A DNA stretch of 64,000 nt from Laguncularia racemosa (taxonomy: Eukaryota; Streptophyta; Magnoliopsida; Myrtales; Combretaceae), in contig JBBMOL010000201.1 of NCBI GenBank assembly GCA_037954665.1, forward strand, positions 62,001-126,000, read 5' to 3'. The stretch's first letter is position 1. The number at the start of each line of letters is the position of its first letter. Below the pieces are notes generated by a model. It was given only the letters and a program-made list of their open reading frames with translations, ran no database searches and was not told where the DNA came from. This document shows, piece by piece, positions 59,401 through 64,000 of the stretch. The position numbers and the translations under genes are program-made.

Positions 59401-60219
59401 CAAAGAGTTAAATAGTTCGTTAGTATTCAAACAAGTTTCTTTAAAAACCAGCAACAACATAGGTTGCTTCATCACTAACGCTCTCCTCACTACACTCGCT
59501 CTTGCCACACAACTCTCCTTTTGCAAGGCTGCACTCTCCTTTTCACTCACCACCAAAGTTGATCCCCCTTTAACTTGATCTCTCACACTCTTTCCAAAGC
59601 CTTCCTGTCTTTTTCCTTTTGATATCGACTTTTGTATTCCTTTTCTTTCTCACTGTCTTTTGCTCTCTCACTCTCCCTTTGTTTTTCACTTACCTTATAT
59701 TTTGCAAAAGATTGTTGTAGCTGCAACTGATCCTCATACACTTGTTTAGGTGTTAAAGGTTTAAGATTAAAGCTTTTCCCTTAGTGAACAAGCGTATACT
59801 TGTTAGACAAGCCATCATGAACAACCTTCCTATCAAATTGCCATGGCCTCCCCAACAACACATGACACGCTTGCATTGGCACTACATCGCATAACACCTC
59901 ATCCTCATACCTACTAATGCAAAAAGCAATCAAGGCTTGCTTACTCACCTTAGTCTCGCCCCTATCATTAAACCACTGCAATTTATATAGATTAGGGTAT
60001 TTAGTAGTCTTGAGTCCCAGCCTCTCAACAATAAAATTACTCACCACATTAGTGCAACTTCCTCCATCAATGATCAAACTGCAAATATGATCACCTAGAT
60101 AACATCTAGTATGAAAGATATTCTCTCGTTGCACCTCCTCTTCTTCCTTCACCTGCACATTCAAAGCTCTCTTCACTACTGCCACTAACCTCCCGACTGT
60201 CAGGCTCCTCATCATCACT
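59401..60219 (-). pseudogene. Protease and linker of D1
   Basis: Catalytic segment CSLIIDGGSCTNVVSN, then YKLQWFNDRGETK and HVLLGRPWQFDRKVVHDG (60218-59781). A stop after TLVH precedes a charged linker that reaches EFDDVF-type RT entry (QDFEDVFPEEIPKGLP). Confidence 0.88.
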
Positions 60220-60449
60220 AACGTCCTCTAATGGAGGGATATCATCATCTTCACTATCCCCCTTAGTCTCATACTCACCATCATCACGCAGAATCATAAC
60301 ACGCCTATTGGGACATTCACTAGCAATATGGCCTCTACCTTGGCATTTAAAACATCTAATGTCACGATTTTCAGGAGTAGAAGAATCATGTTTACCTTGG
60401 TTACCAGGAGTAGAACCTGATATGAAATTGGTTTGCTTGGATTCCTGAC
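60220..60449 (-). pseudogene. End of gag of D1 with zinc knuckle
   Basis: IRCFKCQGRGHIASECPNRR (CxxCx4Hx4C) followed by an acidic DSEDDDIPPLEDVSDDEE segment. The coding is cut at 60449 by LTR D2, 50 residues or so before the knuckle. Confidence 0.88.
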
Positions 60450-61364
60450 TGATACGAACCATGCCAACGTGTGACGAAACCCAATACCAATACGTTCGGA
60501 ATTCGCTACCTAAGATGCCAAACACACTCAAGTGGAAACTGCGACCCGTTGTCTATAAGCGAGACAAGAACCTTGGTATAATATGAAGACGCCACAATCG
60601 AGATGAAAGACCGATTGATAAGTCGGGATGAACGCCACGGAAGAAAAATCCGATAAGTTCTAGATTAGTTCTTTAAAGAACTAAGAGAGGAATTCTCTCA
60701 AAAGTGTTTTTCAAACATTAATGTTGTATATTCTATCTTCTATATGTTCTAAACCCTAGGAGCTTTATATTAGGGTTTACAATTCGTAACAATAAAGCCC
60801 CAAAACGACATCACTTCAATAAGTTGTGTAAAAATAACAAAACAAGACATGAAGGCCGGCAGTGTGGGAATGAAGGCCGGCGGCCTTGGAGCCGGCGTTG
60901 GAGAAGTACACGACCGGCGTTGGAAATGTACACGACCGTGTACTTCTAGTCGTGTATCTTTTTGTGGAAATCTTGACAACATATACAACCGTGTACTTCT
61001 AGTCGTGTATCGTTCTGTGGAAATTCTTGACACCATACATGGCCGTGCCTTTGAACCATGTATACGACCGTATATGATTCTATGTAACCTCCAGACTCCT
61101 ACACGGCCGTGCCTTATAAAGACACGCCCTCTTCACCCCGTATCCGGTATGACTTGTACAAGAGCAAGGGCATTCCTATGGTTGTTCCAATCCATTCTAG
61201 CTTCATGATTGCTCCAATCGTTTTCGATTTCATGGACATCATTTATCAACCCGTTAAGTGCTTCCTTGAATTGTTTCGCTCGATTTCTTGTGATTGGTCC
61301 AGGTGGCACTTCAAGAGGATCCACATTCCATCTTCTAGCTTGGCTCCCATCATAGCTCTCATCA
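60450..61364 (-). repeat. LTR of D2, with internal duplications
   Basis: 915 bp. It is longer than D1's copy because of a 22-bp duplication (60894-60915, 60916-60937) and a 53-bp duplication (60938-60990, 60991-61043) in the palindrome-rich block. The integrase tail GPITRNRAKQFKEAL is encoded at about 61270-61320. Confidence 0.88.
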
Positions 61365-62249
61365 TTCCCCTCCTCTTGAAAAGGATTTGTCCTCAAATCA
61401 TCGCCTGCATCAAAAGGACTCAAATCAGTAACATTAAATGTAGCACTTACTTGATACTCACAAGGTAAATCTATCTTGTATGCATTATCATTGATGCGCT
61501 CAAGAATTTGAAATGGTCCATCGCCTCTAGAAGTAGTTTAGATCGATGCTGCACAAGAAACCGCTCTTTACGCATGTGAACCCAAACCCAGTCTCCAGGT
61601 TCAAAGACAACTTGTCGACGACCCTTGTTGGCTTGTTTCACACACTGCTCTGTTCTTCGCTCAATGTTTAGCCTTGCCTTCTCATGGATCTGTTTAGCAA
61701 ATTCTGCTTTCTTCTTGCCATCTAGATTAACATACTTAGAAATAGGTAAAGGTGATAAATCTAAAGGATTTAGTGGATTAAAACCATACACAATTTCAAA
61801 AGGAGTAAACTTAGTAGCAGAATGCATTGTGCGATTATAGGCAAATTCAACATGCGGCAAACAATCCTCCCAACTTTTAATGTTCTTTTTAATGACAGCC
61901 CTCAACAAAGTAGATAAAGTTCGATTTACTACCTCAATTTGACCATTAGTCTGTGGATGACAAGTAGTAGAAAACAATGACTTAGTTCCTAACTTAGGCC
62001 ACAATGTCTTCCAGAAGTAGCTCAAGAACTTAGCATCTCTATCCGATACGATTGTTCTAGGCATACCATGTAATCTCACAACTTCCTAAAAGAAGCAAAG
62101 TAGCAATATTGCAAGCATCATCTGTTTTGTGACAAGGAATGAAATGTGCTATTTCAGAGAATCTATCTACGACTACAAAAATAGAATCTCGACCATGTCT
62201 AGACTTGGTAATCCTAACACAAAATCCATGGAAATATCTACCCAAGGCT
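61133..62249 (-). pseudogene. Integrase of D2
   Basis: 62079-61471 holds MRLHGMPRTIVSDRDAKFL (second aspartate), CHPQTNGQIEVVNR (glutamate), AYNRTMHSATKF and the GDWVWVHMRKERF domain. A short frame at 62245-62057 holds the first part. The tail continues in 61423-61133 inside the LTR. Confidence 0.88.
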
Positions 62250-62816
62250 CATGAGGAATGACACTAGACCTATATAACTCATCTAATATGTCATCTAAGC
62301 GAGGAATGGGATGACAATACTTTATCGTGATGTTGTTGATGGCGCGGCAGTCAACACACATTCTCCATGACCCATCCTTCTTAGGCACCAAAATCACAGG
62401 CACTGCACATGGACTCATGCTTTCTCTCACGTACCCCTTCTCCATTAATTCATCGACCTTCCTTTAGAGTTCCTTTGTCTCCTCTGGATTGCTCCTATAA
62501 GCCGGTTTGTTTAGAATCGATGCTTCCGGGTACAAGGTCAATATGGTGCTCAATACCACGAATAGGTGGTAATCCCTTTGGAATCTCCTTAAGGAAGACA
62601 TCTTCAAAGTCCTGCACAATAGACACAACCATACTAGGCAAAGAGTTAAATAGTTCGTTAGTATTCAAACATGTTTCCCTAAAAACCAGCAACAACATAG
62701 GTTGCTTCATCACTAACGCTCTCCTCACTACACTCGTTCTTGCCACACAACTCTCCTTTTGCAAGGCTGCACTCTCCTTTTCACTCACCACCAAGGTTGA
62801 TCCCCCTTCAACTTGG
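62250..62816 (-). pseudogene. RT front of D2 fused in frame to integrase, with linker
   Basis: ESMSPCAVPVILVPKKDG and HPIPRLDDILDELYRSSV, then directly IPHEPWVDISMDFVLGLP of integrase. The junction is at 62260/62261. The linker at 62490-62816 (SIVQDFEDVFLKEIPKGLP) precedes it and is cut by LTR D3. Confidence 0.88.
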
Positions 62817-63601
62817 TGATACGAACCACGCCAACCCGTGACGAAACCCAATACCAATACGTTCGGAATTCGTTGCCTAAGACGCCCAAACACCTAAAGT
62901 GGAAACCGCAACCCGTTGTCTATAAGCGAGACAAGAACCTTGGTATAATGTGAAGACGCCACAATCGGGATGAAAGATCGATTGATAAGTCGGGATGAAC
63001 GCTACGGAAATCAATCCGATAAGTTCAAATTAGTTCTTGAAGAACCAAGAGAGGTGCCTCTCAAAAGTGTTTAATGTTCAAAGATGTAAATTCTTAGTTG
63101 TTCTAAACCCTAGAAGCATTTATACTAGGGTTACAATTCGTGAAAAATAAGTCCAAAATGACGTAGCTTAGATAAGTTGCATAAAAACATGAAAACAGAA
63201 AAAGCTGGCCGGCAGGGGATACACGGCCGTGTACTTTGGCCGTGTATGATTTTGTGCCAATTCTTGTCTCCTTACACGGCCGTGCCTTTTAGCCGTGTGT
63301 CTGGCCGTGTATGATTCTATGCAATCTTGATATTCCTACACGGCCGTGCCTTGAAAGTACACGCCCTCTTCAACCCATGTCCGGTGTGACTTGTATAAGA
63401 GCAAGGGTCTTCCCATGGTTGTTCCAATTCGTTCCAACTTCATGATTGCTCTAATCCTTTCCGGCTTCATGGACAACCTTTATTAACCCGTTAAGTGCTT
63501 CCTTGAATCGTTTCGCTTGATTTCTTGTGATCGGTCCAGGTAGCACTTCAAGAGGATCCACATTTCTTCTTCCGGCTTGGCTCTCATCATGGATCTCATC
63601 A
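62817..63601 (-). repeat. LTR of D3
   Basis: 785 bp, TGATACGAACC to GATCTCATCA, related to the LTRs of D1 and D2. It contains CACGGCCGTG palindromes at 63220-63350. Confidence 0.85.
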
Positions 63602-64000
63602 TTCCCCTCCTCTTGAAAAGGATTTTTCCTCAAATCATTGCCTGCATCAAATGGACTCATATCAGTAACATTAAACGTGACACTTACTGGATACTCACTT
63701 GGGAAATCTTTCTTGTATGCATTATCATTGATTCTCTCAAGCATTGGAAATGGACCGTCTCCCCGAGGGTTCAACTTGGATCTCCTCTGCAATGGAAACC
63801 TCTCCTTGTGAAAATGCACCCAAACCTAATCTCCAGGCTGAAAAATCTTGGGTCTCCTACCCTTGTTCACCCTTGAAGCGACCCTGGCATTTTGTTTTTC
63901 AATCCTACTCTTTACCTGTGCATGTAGCTTTCTCACAAAATCTGCCTTAAAATCAACATTAAAACTCACAAACTTGTTAAGTGGCAATGGTAATAAATAA
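63451..64000 (-). pseudogene. Integrase C-terminal part of D3, partial
   Basis: The open frame 63819-63451 reads HFHKERFPLQRRSKLNPRGDG, FDAGNDLRKNPFQEEGN and LPGPITRNQAKRFKEAL. Upstream to the edge are NKGRRPKIFQPGD and a stop before VWVHFHKERF. Its last third is inside the LTR. Confidence 0.85.

Larger units (their letters stand above)
55932..60449 (-). mobile_element. Element D1: CRM-like retrotransposon, 5' part missing here
   Basis: Its 3' LTR (55932-56767) lies on the left, then integrase, RNase H, RT, protease and the zinc-knuckle end of gag. At 60449 the gag coding is cut by the LTR of D2. The rest of gag, the primer site and the 5' LTR would be expected beyond D2, outside the window. 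D1 itself begins inside the gag of remnant G. Confidence 0.82.
60450..62816 (-). mobile_element. Element D2: CRM-like, internally deleted, 5' part missing here
   Basis: 3' LTR at 60450-61364, then integrase fused to the front of RT and the protease-RT linker, cut at 62816 by LTR D3. Compared with D1 about 1.36 kb is missing (D1 57664-59023). Confidence 0.8.
62817..64000 (-). mobile_element. Element D3: CRM-like, continues past the window
   Basis: 3' LTR 62817-63601, followed by the C-terminal part of integrase to the window edge. The integrase differs from D1 and D2 (FNVDFKADFVRKLHAQ against NLDGKKKAEFVKQIHE), so D3 is a separate subfamily with related LTRs. Confidence 0.8.

Noticed and set aside
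56512..61468. 119-codon open frames on the plus strand, conserved at 56512-56871 and 61109-61468
   Set aside because: They are antisense to the integrase tail, so conservation follows from the coding on the other strand and from LTR similarity. The third copy (D3) does not keep the frame.

Overview
This window is plant nuclear DNA, most likely from a eudicot and from a gene-poor, heterochromatin-like region. It begins with a 453-base assembly gap. I see no host gene, rRNA, tRNA or CRISPR array. Nearly everything I can identify is LTR retrotransposon of the Ty3/gypsy superfamily, in several families and several layers of nesting, with AT-rich sequence between. All pol genes present are broken by stops and frameshifts, so I annotate them as pseudogenes.

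Layout. (1) 454-8324: a plus-strand Athila-type element (1130-8190, tRNA-Asp primer site, gag and protease only, no RT, RNase H or integrase) sits inside an inverted copy of its own LTR, whose halves lie at 454-1129 and 8191-8324. (2) 8593-12490: remnants of a minus-strand CRM-like element, with an LTR, protease, gag and a primer site next to a second, unlike LTR. (3) 13745-31621: a three-layer nest. A minus-strand LTR (B1) is split by a 16.3-kb Tat/Ogre-like element (14706-31043, target duplication AAACT). That element is itself interrupted between RT and RNase H by a solo LTR of the B family (B2, 21025-22578, duplication GTAAC). The Tat element carries an extra ORF before gag, gag, protease, RT, RNase H, a second (archaeal-type) RNase H, integrase, and minisatellites in its 3' untranslated region. 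(4) 32030-38600: a structurally complete CRM-like element C on the minus strand. (5) 42169-48282: an older, more decayed CRM-like element F, minus strand. (6) 49457-55931: LTR fragments, two orphan CRM-type LTR ends, and a second pol-less Athila-type gag-protease remnant (G). (7) 55932-64000: three same-orientation CRM-like copies, D1, D2 and D3, each showing a 3' LTR followed by pol. D2 begins inside D1 gag and D3 inside D2 protease/RT linker, which suggests successive nested insertions continuing past the window.

How the parts relate. In the autonomous families gag makes the particle, protease cuts the polyprotein, RT and RNase H copy RNA to DNA from a tRNA primer, and integrase inserts the product. 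In the CRM-like elements the end of integrase (a GPITRxRAK motif) is encoded inside the 3' LTR, so this motif marks LTR ends across the right half of the window. The Athila-type elements A and G have no pol and would need enzymes in trans. Lineage names rest on motif recognition, not on database searches.
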